Origin: Ruminococcus sp.
Lineage (GTDB): Bacteria; Bacillota; Clostridia; Oscillospirales; Ruminococcaceae
Assembly: GCA_017543335.1 (NCBI GenBank)
Contig: JAFYGE010000035.1
Location: forward strand, 1 to 64,000
Direction: 5' to 3'
DNA: 64,000 nucleotides
Part shown: one piece after another, positions 7,971 to 18,952 of the stretch
Layout: each line of letters starts with the position of its first letter
Numbering within the stretch: the stretch's first letter is position 1
Program-made: the position numbers and the translations under genes
Notes under the pieces: model-generated
The model's input: the letters and a program-made list of their open reading frames with translations, nothing else
What the model was told of the DNA's origin: nothing
The model's database searches: none

Positions 7971-9158
7971 TCACGACTCCTTTCTGATACGTTCAAAGGC
8001 TTCTATTTCAGCCTGTTCATGTGAAACTCCCGACTTTTCAAGCTCGGTTACGGTGCGTTGTATCTTTGCGTAGTCGTGTGGGATTATCTTCTTGAAGAAT
8101 GGGAGATAGTTTTCAAAATCAGCAAGTATCATATTTGCTTTTTCTGAACCTGTAGCTTCTGCGTGTTCAGTGATAATACTTTTCAGCTCTGAAACATCAT
8201 CTGCATCTTTTACGGATTCAAGTGAAACAAGAGCTTTGTTCAGGCGAGTATAAAGATCGTGTTTTTCATCGAGTACATAAGCTATACCGCCCGACATACC
8301 TGCTGCAAAGTTTTTGCCGGTATTGCCGAGTATAACGGCTCTGCCGCCTGTCATATACTCGCAGCCGTGATCGCCTACGCCCTCACATACTGCAACAGCT
8401 CCGGAATTTCTAACGCAGAAACGCTCACCTGCGATACCATTGATAAATGCTTTACCGGAAGTTGCTCCGTAGAGTGCAACATTTCCTGCAATGATATTTT
8501 CGTCAGCTTTAAAAGCAGACTCTTTCGGCGGATAGAGAACTATCTTGCCTCCGGAAAGGCCTTTTCCGAAGTAGTCGTTGCTGTCGCCGCAGAGTTCAAG
8601 AGTAAGTCCCTTTGGAATAAATGCACCGAACGACTGTCCTCCGCTGCCATTGCATTTTACAGTGAATGTGTCGTCTGCAAGGACGTTCTCACCGTGTATA
8701 CGAGTGATTTCAGCTCCTGTAAGAGTTCCGACAGAACGATCTGTATTTACAACATCAACTGAAATAGTCTTTGGAGTACCTGCCTTCAATGCTTTTCCTA
8801 TACCCTTTATTATAACACGTCTGTCAACAGTGTTGTCAAGTTCAAAATCGTAAACATCTTCCGGAACAAAATGCTGTTTATCACTCTTAGAATTTGCAGT
8901 AAGTATATTTGTGAAGTCTATATTTTTCTTTTGACTATCGGACTTTGTACGGAGAAGATCAGTACGTCCAACAAGCTCGTCAACCGTTCTTACACCGAGC
9001 TTAGCCATATATTCACGGAGCTCCTGAGCAATGAAGTGCATGAAGTTAACAATGTACTCCGGCTTTCCTCTGAATCTCTTGCGAAGCTCAGGATTCTGTG
9101 TTGCGATACCCATAGGACAAGTATCAAGGTTGCATACCCTCATCATAACGCATCCCAT
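7971..9158 (-). CDS. gltB: Glutamate synthase large subunit, C-terminal part (after a frameshift)
   Basis: 395 residues covering the end of the FMN/3Fe-4S synthase domain and the C-terminal beta-helix domain of GltB. It opens with MGCVMMRVCNLDTCPMGIAT, which contains the 3Fe-4S cysteine cluster, and goes on to the GGQSFGAFIPKG segment and the Gly-rich beta-helix (GGKIVLYPP, GNVALYGATSGKAFI, GGRAVILG). The nominal ATG is an internal Met, not a real start: the reading frame is open upstream to about 9178 and encodes the expected [11 protein letters not shown] one-base loss separates it from the 5' part. The combined length (~1,510 residues) matches full GltB. Confidence 0.85.
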   Translation of the reverse strand: MGCVMMRVCNLDTCPMGIATQNPELRKRFRGKPEYIVNFMHFIAQELREYMAKLGVRTVDELVGRTDLLRTKSDSQKKNIDFTNILTANSKSDKQHFVPEDVYDFELDNTVDRRVIIKGIGKALKAGTPKTISVDVVNTDRSVGTLTGAEITRIHGENVLADDTFTVKCNGSGGQSFGAFIPKGLTLELCGDSNDYFGKGLSGGKIVLYPPKESAFKADENIIAGNVALYGATSGKAFINGIAGERFCVRNSGAVAVCEGVGDHGCEYMTGGRAVILGNTGKNFAAGMSGGIAYVLDEKHDLYTRLNKALVSLESVKDADDVSELKSIITEHAEATGSEKANMILADFENYLPFFKKIIPHDYAKIQRTVTELEKSGVSHEQAEIEAFERIRKES

Positions 9159-9160
9159 TG

Positions 9161-12100
9161 TTACAAGCGGAGCTGTTGCAAACCGAACTCCTCAGCACCA
9201 AGCAGTGCTGCAACGAGTACATCTCTGCCTGTCATGAGCTTGCCGTCAGTCTCTATGCGGACTCTTGAACGAAGTCCGTTGAGCACCAATGACTGATGAG
9301 CCTCAGCAAGACCGAGTTCCCATGGAAGTCCGGCATTGTATATCGAGCTCTTAGGTGCAGCTCCTGTACCGCCGTCATATCCGGAAATGAGTATTACCTG
9401 AGCTCCTGCCTTAGCAACTCCGGCAGCAACAGTACCTACTCCGGCTTCTGATACGAGCTTGACTGAGATACGAGCCTTATCGTTAGCATTTTTAAGGTCA
9501 TATATGAGCTGAGCCAAGTCCTCGATAGAGTAAATATCGTGATGAGGAGGCGGCGATATAAGTCCCACACCAGCTGTTGAGTGACGTGTCTTAGCTATCC
9601 ATGGATAGACCTTTCCTGACGGAAGATGTCCGCCCTCACCCGGTTTAGCTCCCTGAGCCATTTTTATCTGTATCTCCTGAGCTGATACGAGGTATTCGGA
9701 AGTAACACCAAAACGTCCTGACGCTACTTGCTTTATTGCTGAGCATTTATCGGATTTCAGACGCTCCGGACTTTCTCCGCCCTCACCGCTGTTGGATTTA
9801 CCGCCAATGCTGTTCATAGCTACTGCCATGCACTCGTGAGCTTCCTGTGAGATAGAACCATAGGACATAGCACCTGTTTTGAATCGAGTGCATATGCTTT
9901 CCACTGATTCTACTTCGTCAATTGAAATACCGCCGTTTTCAGGATAATTAAAGTCAAGCAGACTTCTGAGAGTAAGCTCGTTATCTTCTCGTGAAATAGC
10001 CGCAGAATAGGACTTGAAAGTCTCATAGCTTCCTGTCCACGCAGCCTGCTGAAGAAGGTGTATAGTTTCCGGAGTATAGAGATGATCTGTCTTTCCGCTG
10101 CGGAGTTTGTGGCTGCCTGCACTGCCGATATTATTATTCACAGCAAGTCCGAGAGGATCAAATGCAGAAGTGTGGAGCTTCTCAGTGCGGCGGCTTATCT
10201 CAGCAAGACCTATTCCTCCGATACGGCTGACTGTTCCGGAGAAATATTTATCGATAAGCTCCTTTGAAATACCAACAGCCTCGAAAAGTTTGCTTCCCTG
10301 ATAGGACTGTATTGTGGAGATACCCATTTTTGAAGCTATCTTTACGATACCGTGGAGTATTGCACTATTATAGTCGTCCTCAGCAGCATAGAAGTCCTTA
10401 TCAAGAGTACCGTCCTCGATGAGTGAACGGATAGTTTCGTGTGCAAGATACGGATCAACCGCACAAGCACCGTAACCGAGAAGTGCAGCAAAATGATGTA
10501 CTTCTCTTGGCTCGGCAGATTCGAGTATCATAGCAACTGCGGTACGTTTTTTAGTTGAAACAAGATGCTGCTGCAAAGCTGAAACAGCAAGAAGTGAAGG
10601 TATCGGACAGTGGAATTCATCCACATCACGGTCTGAGAGGATGAGTATTGAAGCACCGTCACGGTAAGCCTTGTCAGCTTCAATGAAAAGTCTCTCAACA
10701 GCCTTTTCAAGAGAAGTGCCGATGTAATATGTTATCGGTATAACAGCACTTTTTAGTCCCTTTCCGTTAAGGCTCTTGATTTTGAGCATATCCGTTTCTG
10801 TGAGTATAGGATTCTCAATTTTAAGCACATGACAGTTCTCAGGACGCTCTTCAAGAATGTTGCCGTCCTTACCGATATAAACGCTTGTATCTGTAACAAC
10901 TTCCTCACGGATAGCGTCAAACGGCGGATTAGTCACCTGTGCAAAAAGCTGACGGAAATAGTTGAAGAGCGGCGGCAGCTGCTTATCAAGCGGCGGCAGA
11001 GGTATGTCACTTCCCATAGAAGCAATCGGCTCTGCACCTTTTTCAGCCATTGGCAGGATAGATGTCCTTATATCCTCATAGGAATAACCAAAAACTCTCT
11101 GGAGTTTTTCAAGTTCGTCTTTAGAATATGACTTTATTCCCTTGTTCGGGATATGAAGGTCATGAAGACGAACAAGATTTGCGTCGAGCCACTCACCGTA
11201 TGGCTGACGTGAAGCGTAAGTGGATTTTATCTCATCGTCCTCGATGATACGTCCCTGCACTGTATCTGCAAGGAGCATCTTTCCGGGACGAAGTCTGTCT
11301 TTTTTTATTATCTTTTCAGCCGGTATATCTATGCATCCTGTCTCGGATGAGAGAACGAGGTAACCGTCACTTGTAATGCAGTATCTTGACGGACGAAGTC
11401 CATTTCTGTCAAGTACAGCTCCCATTACATCACCGTCTGAAAACAGTATAGATGCCGGACCGTCCCAAGGCTCCATCATAGTTGCATAGTACTGATAAAG
11501 GTCATATTTAGACTTTGAGATGGTCTTATCATTCTTCCACGGCTCAGGGATAGTTATCATTACTGCCAGAGGAAGTGGCATTCCGGACATCACCATGAAT
11601 TCCAGAGCATTGTCAAGTCGTGCGGAGTCAGAACCGTTCACATTTATAGCCGGAAGAATCTTGTACATATCATTTTTAAGTACTTCACACGACATACTTT
11701 CCTCACGGGCAAGCATCTTATCAGCATTGCCGGTAATAGTATTTATCTCGCCATTGTGTACTATAACACGGTTTGGATGAGCCTTCTGCCAGCTTGGATT
11801 GGTATTTGTAGAAAAACGTGAATGTACCATGGCTATTGCAGACCTGAAGTCATCATGCTGGAGGTCAGCATAGAACTTTCTAAGCTCATCAACAAGGAAC
11901 ATTCCTTTATATACGATAGTACGGCTTGAAAGTGAGCACACATATGTATTCTCATTGGATTGCTCGAATTCACGTCTTGCAATAAAAAGCTTACGGTCGA
12001 ATTCAAGTCCCTTTGAGCAGCTGTCAGGACGCTTTACGAAAGCCTGCATAATGCAAGGCATACTCTCAATAGCCTTCTGACCGAGAATATCAGCCGAAGT

Positions 12101-12505
12101 TGGTACAGTTCGCCAGAATAAAAAATCCATACCATTCTTTTTAATTATGATCTCAAATAATTTCTTAGCCTGATCTCTTTTAAGTTCATTCTGAGGAAAG
12201 AAAAACATTCCCACACCGAAATCTCCGATACCGCCGATATCATATCCGAGCTTTTCAGCTTCACCCATAAAAAAGCTGTAAGGCATCTGAACAAGTATGC
12301 CTACACCGTCACCGGTTTTACCCTCTGCATCTTTACCGGCTCTGTGTTCGAGCTTTTCAACGATAGTAAGAGCACTGTCAACAACGTATCTTGTCTGTTC
12401 ACCTTTGATATTGACAACTGCACCTATACCGCAGTTATCATGTTCAAATCTTGGATCATAGAGCCCTTGCTGAGCGTATGGGGCTTCTGTTCTGAAATTA
12501 TCCAT
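9161..12505 (-). CDS. gltB: Glutamate synthase large subunit, N-terminal part (frameshifted before the Fe-S motif)
   Basis: GltB transfers the glutamine amide to 2-oxoglutarate. The N-terminal glutaminase domain begins [12 protein letters not shown], with its nucleophile Cys about 25 residues from the start. A central domain and most of the FMN-binding synthase domain follow ([35 protein letters not shown]). The frame breaks after GAEEFG, where homologues continue FATAPLVxMGCVMMRxC; here it reads LQQLRL-stop. Restoring one base near 9177 rejoins both parts. The start is ATG at 12505, which fits the AAAGGCGAG Shine-Dalgarno better than GTG at 12514. The leader carries a terminator and ANTAR-type hairpins. 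Confidence 0.88.
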   Translation of the reverse strand: MDNFRTEAPYAQQGLYDPRFEHDNCGIGAVVNIKGEQTRYVVDSALTIVEKLEHRAGKDAEGKTGDGVGILVQMPYSFFMGEAEKLGYDIGGIGDFGVGMFFFPQNELKRDQAKKLFEIIIKKNGMDFLFWRTVPTSADILGQKAIESMPCIMQAFVKRPDSCSKGLEFDRKLFIARREFEQSNENTYVCSLSSRTIVYKGMFLVDELRKFYADLQHDDFRSAIAMVHSRFSTNTNPSWQKAHPNRVIVHNGEINTITGNADKMLAREESMSCEVLKNDMYKILPAINVNGSDSARLDNALEFMVMSGMPLPLAVMITIPEPWKNDKTISKSKYDLYQYYATMMEPWDGPASILFSDGDVMGAVLDRNGLRPSRYCITSDGYLVLSSETGCIDIPAEKIIKKDRLRPGKMLLADTVQGRIIEDDEIKSTYASRQPYGEWLDANLVRLHDLHIPNKGIKSYSKDELEKLQRVFGYSYEDIRTSILPMAEKGAEPIASMGSDIPLPPLDKQLPPLFNYFRQLFAQVTNPPFDAIREEVVTDTSVYIGKDGNILEERPENCHVLKIENPILTETDMLKIKSLNGKGLKSAVIPITYYIGTSLEKAVERLFIEADKAYRDGASILILSDRDVDEFHCPIPSLLAVSALQQHLVSTKKRTAVAMILESAEPREVHHFAALLGYGACAVDPYLAHETIRSLIEDGTLDKDFYAAEDDYNSAILHGIVKIASKMGISTIQSYQGSKLFEAVGISKELIDKYFSGTVSRIGGIGLAEISRRTEKLHTSAFDPLGLAVNNNIGSAGSHKLRSGKTDHLYTPETIHLLQQAAWTGSYETFKSYSAAISREDNELTLRSLLDFNYPENGGISIDEVESVESICTRFKTGAMSYGSISQEAHECMAVAMNSIGGKSNSGEGGESPERLKSDKCSAIKQVASGRFGVTSEYLVSAQEIQIKMAQGAKPGEGGHLPSGKVYPWIAKTRHSTAGVGLISPPPHHDIYSIEDLAQLIYDLKNANDKARISVKLVSEAGVGTVAAGVAKAGAQVILISGYDGGTGAAPKSSIYNAGLPWELGLAEAHQSLVLNGLRSRVRIETDGKLMTGRDVLVAALLGAEEFGLQQLRL

Positions 12506-12524
12506 ATCATTCACTCGCCTTTCA

Positions 12525-12645
12525 AAAGTCCGAGCTCCATTGATCGGACTTTAAATAAAAAAAGACGCTCATAACGGGCAATTATCCCGTAATGAACGTC
12601 CTTGTTCTTGTTTTATATCTTAGCACGTTAAAGTGAAAATGTCAA
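12525..12645 (-). promoter_or_regulatory. gltB promoter and dual-hexaloop antitermination leader
   Basis: Read on the minus strand, TTGACA (12640-12645) and TAAGAT (12617-12622) are 17 bp apart. Just after the start site is GAAC-AAGGAC-GTTC (12594-12607), a hexaloop hairpin with A at loop position 1 and G at 4. Its loop and 3' arm overlap the 5' arm of a strong terminator ending in seven T (about 12558-12600). Next is an 11-bp stem with one mismatch (12525-12552) whose loop is AATGGA, again A1 and G4, lying against the gltB Shine-Dalgarno. ANTAR proteins recognise exactly such loops. Regulation by the ANTAR genes in this window is inferred. Confidence 0.75.
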
Positions 12646-12745
12646 TAGAAAAAAAACGAAAAATTCTCTTTCGTTTATTTTTGCCAGTTATTTTCACCTA
12701 ACTTCGCAATAAAAATGTGATATACGTCAAATTTCAAAAAAACTA

Positions 12746-12902
12746 TTGACAACTCCCGCTCAATGAGCTATAATGGCATTGTAAACAGCAAGGGAGCTGC
12801 GGACGAATAGTCTGTAGCTCTCTTTTTTTGTTATTAGTACTAATTCCATACACAAAGGGGTGTATGATCTCAGGCGTTTAACCTGATTTCATACACCCCT
12901 TT
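12746..12902 (+). promoter_or_regulatory. amt promoter and dual-hexaloop antitermination leader
   Basis: TTGACA (12746-12751) and TATAAT (12769-12774) are 17 bp apart. About six bases into the transcript is CAGC-AAGGGA-GCTG (12786-12799), a hexaloop hairpin with A1 and G4. It is mutually exclusive with a 14-bp terminator stem (about 12791-12822) followed by seven T. Further on is CATACAC-AAAGGG-GTGTATG (12847-12866), with a perfect 7-bp stem and again an A1/G4 loop. It excludes a second 14-bp hairpin, whose arms are 12854-12867 and 12889-12902. The layout matches the gltB leader and fits control by ANTAR antitermination. Confidence 0.78.
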
Positions 12903-12941
12903 CGTATTTTATGCTGTAATTTTATCTAAGGAGGAATCCCT

Positions 12942-14753
12942 ATGGATGCTCAGGCAATCATTCAGGAAATGACTGATTATACAGACAAAACAGTATTTGG
13001 CGTATGGTTTATGATAGCAGTAGCTCTCGTATTCTTTATGCAGGCAGGCTTTGCTATGGTGGAGACAGGCTTCACTCGTGCTAAGAATGCAGGCAATATA
13101 ATTATGAAAAACCTTATGGATTTCTGTATCGGTACAGTAATGTTCATACTCATTGGCTTCGGACTTCTTCTCGGCGAGGATGCCGCTGGTCTTATAGGTA
13201 AGCCCGGATTTGATATATTTACAAATTACGCTGATTTTCAGTGGGATCAGTTCATATTCAACCTTGTATTCTGTGCTACAACATCTACAATTGTATCAGG
13301 TGCAATGGCTGAGAGAACAAAATTCCTTTCATACTGTGTATATTCAGGAATCATAAGTGCTCTTATCTATCCAATTGAAGCACACTGGATATGGGGCGGC
13401 GGCTGGCTTGCAGAACGTGGTTTCCATGATCTTTCCGGCTCATGTGCTATTCACATGGTAGGCGGTATATGTGCACTTATCGGAGCAAAATTTGTCGGTC
13501 CAAGAATCGGTAAATTTCACAAAACCAAAGACGGCGAGATAAAAGTCAACGCTATCCCCGGTCACAACCTCACTATAGGTGCACTCGGCGTGTTCATTCT
13601 CTGGTTCGGCTGGTACGGCTTCAACCCGGCAGCAGCTTCAAGTGTAGCACAGCTCGATTCTATCTTCCTTACAACAACAGTAGCTCCGGCATTTGCAACA
13701 GTAACTTGTATGATATTCACATGGATAAAATACGGCAAACCTGATGTTTCAATGTGTCTGAACGCTTCGCTCGCAGGACTCGTGGGTATCACAGCAGGCT
13801 GTGATGTCATGGACTGTTTCGGTGCGATCGCTGTAGGAATTGTTTCCGGATTTCTCGTATGTTTCGGTGTATGGCTGCTCGACTATGTACTTCACATTGA
13901 TGACCCTGTAGGTGCTGTTGCAGTTCACATGATGAACGGTATATGGGGAACTATCGCAGTAGGTCTTTTCGCAACAGAAACTGCTCCGGGTTATGCGATC
14001 CAGCTTGAAAGCGGCGGCATAAAGTCAGAGGGAATCTTCTACGGCGGCGGATCCGAACAGCTTGGCTTACAGCTTCTCGGCTTCATTTCTGTAGCTTCCT
14101 TCGCAGCAGTTGCTATCACTATCACATTCACCATAATAAAATCAACTCTTGGACTTCGTGCTTCCGAACAGGAAGAGATACTCGGTCTGGATATAACCGA
14201 ACACGGACTTATTTCTTCTTACGCTGATTTCGCACCTTCAATGAACGATGTTTCAATGAAAGGCTACACAAAAGATGATGCAAAGAGCGTCAAGAAAGTT
14301 GGTACACCGGAGGCTCCTGCTGTGCCTGTTGACAAAGCAGTCGAGGTAGAGAACTACTCAATTCCTTCACCTGACGGCAGACCAAAAATGACTAACATCG
14401 TTGTCGTATTCAAACAGCAGAAATTACAGCAGTTCATTGAAGCAATGGAGGCTATCGATGTTAAAGGCATCACTGTTACAAATGTTATGGGATGCGGTAT
14501 GCAGAACGGTCAGAGAAACTATTATCGTGGAACTACCGTTGAAATGAACCTGCTCCCAAAAGTAAAAGCTGAGATCGCAGTTTGTGCGGTACCTGTAGAA
14601 AAAGTAGTCAACGCAGCAAAAGCTGCTCTCTATACCGGTAATTACGGCGACGGAAAAATGTTCATTTACGATATAGAAAACGTAATTAAGATCCGTACAG
14701 GAGAGGAAGGCTACAACGCTCTCCATGATTCAGAGGAATGGGAACGTTCATAA
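12942..14753 (+). CDS. amt: Ammonium transporter fused to a C-terminal PII domain
   Basis: 603 residues. Residues ~1-415 form an Amt/Rh channel of about eleven membrane helices, with GFAMVETGF, GAMAERTKFLSY, the HWIWGGGWL pore segment and the conserved His of DDPVGAVAVHMMNGIWG. After a linker, residues ~483-590 are a PII (GlnB/GlnK) domain ending GDGKMFIYDIENVIKIRTGEEG. The T loop is present (NYYRGTT), but the position of the uridylylated Tyr51 is Val. The fused sensor therefore probably responds to ATP/ADP and 2-oxoglutarate rather than covalent modification. The start is ATG at 12942 after AGGAGG. It heads the amt-pyrG-glnN run. Confidence 0.93.
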   Translation: MDAQAIIQEMTDYTDKTVFGVWFMIAVALVFFMQAGFAMVETGFTRAKNAGNIIMKNLMDFCIGTVMFILIGFGLLLGEDAAGLIGKPGFDIFTNYADFQWDQFIFNLVFCATTSTIVSGAMAERTKFLSYCVYSGIISALIYPIEAHWIWGGGWLAERGFHDLSGSCAIHMVGGICALIGAKFVGPRIGKFHKTKDGEIKVNAIPGHNLTIGALGVFILWFGWYGFNPAAASSVAQLDSIFLTTTVAPAFATVTCMIFTWIKYGKPDVSMCLNASLAGLVGITAGCDVMDCFGAIAVGIVSGFLVCFGVWLLDYVLHIDDPVGAVAVHMMNGIWGTIAVGLFATETAPGYAIQLESGGIKSEGIFYGGGSEQLGLQLLGFISVASFAAVAITITFTIIKSTLGLRASEQEEILGLDITEHGLISSYADFAPSMNDVSMKGYTKDDAKSVKKVGTPEAPAVPVDKAVEVENYSIPSPDGRPKMTNIVVVFKQQKLQQFIEAMEAIDVKGITVTNVMGCGMQNGQRNYYRGTTVEMNLLPKVKAEIAVCAVPVEKVVNAAKAALYTGNYGDGKMFIYDIENVIKIRTGEEGYNALHDSEEWERS

Positions 14754-14766
14754 GCAGATAAGGTGC

Positions 14767-14788
14767 GGAAGCCGAATATCCGGCTTCC
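14767..14788 (+). other. Intercistronic hairpin between amt and pyrG
   Basis: GGAAGCCG-AATATC-CGGCTTCC is an 8-bp perfect stem with a six-base loop and no following T tract, so it is not a standard terminator. It may be a processing or stabilising element. The loop begins with A but has no G at position 4, so it does not meet the ANTAR rule. Confidence 0.55.
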
Positions 14789-14824
14789 AGCTGCCTGTCA
14801 TATATAATGTTTTCAAGGGAGTAA

Positions 14825-16426
<1,602 letters not shown>

Positions 16427-16441
16427 TCGGAGGTTTTTATT

Positions 16442-18529
16442 ATGGAAAAGATAACAGATTTTTACGGTTCAATGGTATTTGATGACAGAATCATGAAAGC
16501 TACTCTTTCAGAGAAAGTCTATAAGTCACTTAAAAGAACTATCGACAGAGGAACTCCCCTTGATATATCAGTAGCAAATGCGGTTGCCGCAGCTATGAAG
16601 GACTGGGCAATTGAAAAAGGAGCTACCCATTATACTCACTGGTTCCAGCCAATGACCGGCGTTACAGCTGAAAAGCATGACAGCTTCATCTCACCTGCTC
16701 CAGACGGCAGAGTTATTATGGAATTCTCAGGTAAAGAGCTTGTTAAGGGTGAGCCTGACGCTTCTTCATTCCCTTCCGGCGGACTTCGTGCAACTTTTGA
16801 AGCAAGAGGTTATACTGCATGGGACCCTACTTCCTACGCTTTCATCAAAGACGGAACTCTTTATATCCCTACTGCTTTCTGTTCATATACAGGTGAGGCT
16901 CTTGATAAGAAAGTACCTCTTCTCCGTTCAATGGAGGCTATCAATAAACAGGCACTTCGTATCCTCAAGCTCTTTGGAAATACTAAGGTAAAAAGCATCA
17001 AGACATCCGTTGGTCCGGAACAGGAATACTTCCTTGTTGACCGTGATATGTGGAAGAAAAGAAAAGACCTCATAATGACAGGCCGTACTCTTTTCGGTGC
17101 TATGCCTCCTAAGGGACAGGAAATGGACGATCACTATTTTGGTTCAATAAAGCCTCGTGTAGCCGAGTATATGGCTGACCTTGACCGTGAACTCTGGAAG
17201 CTCGGAATACTTGCTAAAACTAAGCACAACGAGGTCGCTCCTGCTCAGCACGAGCTTGCTCCTATCTATGATACAACAAATATTGCTGCTGACCACAACC
17301 AGCTTACAATGGAAGTTATGCAGAAAGTTGCACTCCGTCACAATCTTGTATGCCTCCTCCACGAGAAGCCGTTTGCCGGAGTAAATGGTTCAGGCAAGCA
17401 CAATAACTGGTCTATCTCAACAGATCAGGGCGAGAATCTTCTTTCTCCCGGTGAAACACCTGCTGAGAATGCTCAATTTCTCCTCTTCCTCGCAGCAGTT
17501 ATCAAAGCTGTTGACGATTATCAGGATCTTCTCAGACTTTCTGTTGCTACAGCCGGCAACGATCATCGTCTTGGAGCAAATGAAGCTCCGCCTGCTGTTA
17601 TCTCCATATTCCTCGGCGACGAACTTACTGCTGTTCTCAATGCTATTGAAACTGATACTCCATACGGCGGTACAAAGAAAGAGAAGATGCAGCTCGGTGT
17701 TGATGTACTCCCTAAGTTCAGCAAAGATACTACCGACAGAAACAGAACATCTCCGTTTGCTTTTACCGGAAATAAATTCGAGTTCCGTATGCTTGGTTCT
17801 TCAAACAGCATCTCCTGTGCTAATATTCATCTGAACGCTGCTGTTGCTGAGGTACTCAAACAGTTTGCAGATGAACTCGAAACAGCTAAAGACTTCAACT
17901 CCGCTATGCACGATCTTATCAAGCGTACAATAAAAGAACATAAGAGAATAATCTTCAACGGCAACGGTTACGATGATGAGTGGATCAAAGAAGCTGAAAA
18001 GCGTGGACTTATGAATCTTAAAACAACCGCTGACGCAATGCCGCATATCTGCGATAAGAAGAATGTCGATATGCTCACAGCTCACGGTATATTCACTGAG
18101 GCTGAGATATTCTCCCGCCGTGACATCATGCTCGAAAATTATATCAAGACCGTTAATATCGAAGCAGTAACAATGGTAGATATGGCTCGCAAAGAGATCA
18201 TTCCGGCAGTTGCAAAATTCGCTTCTGACACAGCTTCTGCTGTTGCAGTAAAGAAGAGCGTTGCCGAAGTTGCCTGCAAATACGAGACTAAACTCGTTTC
18301 AGAGCTTTCTGCTCTTATCGATGAAATGGATACCGCAACATCTGAACTTGAATCAGCTGTTTCAAAACTCAAGGATATAACCGATATTATAAAAGCATCC
18401 GAGTTTGTACGTGACACTATGCTCTCAGCTATGGATAAACTCCGCAGTGCTGCTGATAAGGCTGAAACAATGACTGCCGAAGATTATTACCCATTCCCGA
18501 CTTATGATAAACTCCTTTTTGGTGTTTGA
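16442..18529 (+). CDS. glnN: Glutamine synthetase type III
   Basis: 695 residues, matching the large GSIII family (GlnN) known from Bacteroides, cyanobacteria and ruminococci. It condenses ammonia and glutamate with ATP in the cytoplasm. Family features include HWFQPMTG, SFPSGGLRATFEARGYTAWDP, the TAFCSYTGEALDKK segment, GPEQEYFLVDRD with its paired metal Glu, KHNEVAPAQHELAPI, and NGSGKHNNWSIST. The catalytic motifs look intact, unlike the two GlnA-like proteins in this window, so this is probably the working glutamine synthetase. The start is ATG at 16442 after CGGAGG, 15 bp behind pyrG. It ends shortly before a terminator. Confidence 0.96.
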   Translation: MEKITDFYGSMVFDDRIMKATLSEKVYKSLKRTIDRGTPLDISVANAVAAAMKDWAIEKGATHYTHWFQPMTGVTAEKHDSFISPAPDGRVIMEFSGKELVKGEPDASSFPSGGLRATFEARGYTAWDPTSYAFIKDGTLYIPTAFCSYTGEALDKKVPLLRSMEAINKQALRILKLFGNTKVKSIKTSVGPEQEYFLVDRDMWKKRKDLIMTGRTLFGAMPPKGQEMDDHYFGSIKPRVAEYMADLDRELWKLGILAKTKHNEVAPAQHELAPIYDTTNIAADHNQLTMEVMQKVALRHNLVCLLHEKPFAGVNGSGKHNNWSISTDQGENLLSPGETPAENAQFLLFLAAVIKAVDDYQDLLRLSVATAGNDHRLGANEAPPAVISIFLGDELTAVLNAIETDTPYGGTKKEKMQLGVDVLPKFSKDTTDRNRTSPFAFTGNKFEFRMLGSSNSISCANIHLNAAVAEVLKQFADELETAKDFNSAMHDLIKRTIKEHKRIIFNGNGYDDEWIKEAEKRGLMNLKTTADAMPHICDKKNVDMLTAHGIFTEAEIFSRRDIMLENYIKTVNIEAVTMVDMARKEIIPAVAKFASDTASAVAVKKSVAEVACKYETKLVSELSALIDEMDTATSELESAVSKLKDITDIIKASEFVRDTMLSAMDKLRSAADKAETMTAEDYYPFPTYDKLLFGV

Positions 18530-18570
18530 TAATATAGCGATATGTACCTTCCGTCAAGAATCCATATAAT

Positions 18571-18598
18571 AAAAAAGTCCGATCATTCGGACTTTTCA
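18571..18598 (+). terminator. Intrinsic terminator after glnN (first of two identical copies)
   Basis: The stem AAAGTCCGA-TCAT-TCGGACTTT is preceded by A and followed by TTTTC. The same 24 bp recur in direct orientation at 18843-18866. Confidence 0.8.
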
Positions 18599-18843
18599 GC
18601 CTGTTGAAAAAGTATTGATTCTTTAGGGGACGCCCTCTCGTGCAGGGCGTCCGCCTCTTCAAAAACAGTCCACCGGACTGTTTTTGAATTCACCCCTTGC
18701 GGAGCGTTTGGCAGCTATATGTGGGGCTTTGCCCCACTCCCCACAAGGGCTGTCAGCCCTTGACCTGACCAAAGGGTTAATAAACCCTTTGGAATCCCAT
18801 TATTATGGTTATCATTTTATTTTATAGTTTTTCGACACTCTGA
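18596..18843. repeat. Hairpin-array element with imperfect terminal inverted repeats
   Basis: About 248 bp with no reading frame of note. The ends are related: TCAGCCTGTTGAAAAAGTAT at the left, and at the right the reverse complement of TCAGAGTGTCGAAAAACTAT (16 of 20 match). Inside are five perfect hairpins: GGACGCCCT/AGGGCGTCC (18628-18652), CAAAAACAGTCC/GGACTGTTTTTG (18660-18686), GTGGGGC/GCCCCAC (18721-18737), CAAGGGCT/AGCCCTTG (18744-18762) and CCAAAGGGTT/AACCCTTTGG (18769-18792). The element is flanked by a direct duplication of the glnN terminator. It is G+C-richer than its surroundings. It looks like a dispersed intergenic repeat or non-autonomous mobile unit. Confidence 0.7.
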
Positions 18844-18869
18844 AAAGTCCGATCATTCGGACTTTTTTT
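18843..18869 (+). terminator. Second copy of the glnN terminator
   Basis: The 24 bp at 18843-18866 are identical to 18573-18596 and are followed here by a longer T run. It is probably either the original terminator or the duplicated target of the inserted hairpin element. Confidence 0.7.
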
Positions 18870-18880
18870 ATTATATGATC

Positions 18881-18912
18881 TTCAGCACAAGCTTTGTGCG
18901 GTGTTGCCTTAA
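18881..18912. repeat. Solo end of the MITE
   Basis: These 32 bp are the exact reverse complement of positions 5-36, the left end of the MITE. No partner end is nearby, so this is a decayed or partly excised copy. Confidence 0.8.
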
Positions 18913-18913
18913 A

Positions 18914-18941
18914 TAAAAAAAGGACGGAACAAGTCCGTCCT
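18914..18941 (-). terminator. Intrinsic terminator after paaK
   Basis: On the minus strand AGGACGGA and TCCGTCCT form a stem followed by seven T. It lies just downstream of the paaK stop codon. Confidence 0.85.
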
Positions 18942-18952
18942 AAAACATATTC

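Noticed and set aside
9155-9185. Programmed ribosomal frameshift in gltB
   Set aside because: There is no classical slippery heptamer and no obvious stimulatory hairpin at the junction; gltB is not known to use recoding. A base loss is simpler.
14767-14788. ANTAR target hairpin between amt and pyrG
   Set aside because: It has a six-base loop, but the loop (AATATC) lacks G at position 4 and there is no overlapping terminator.
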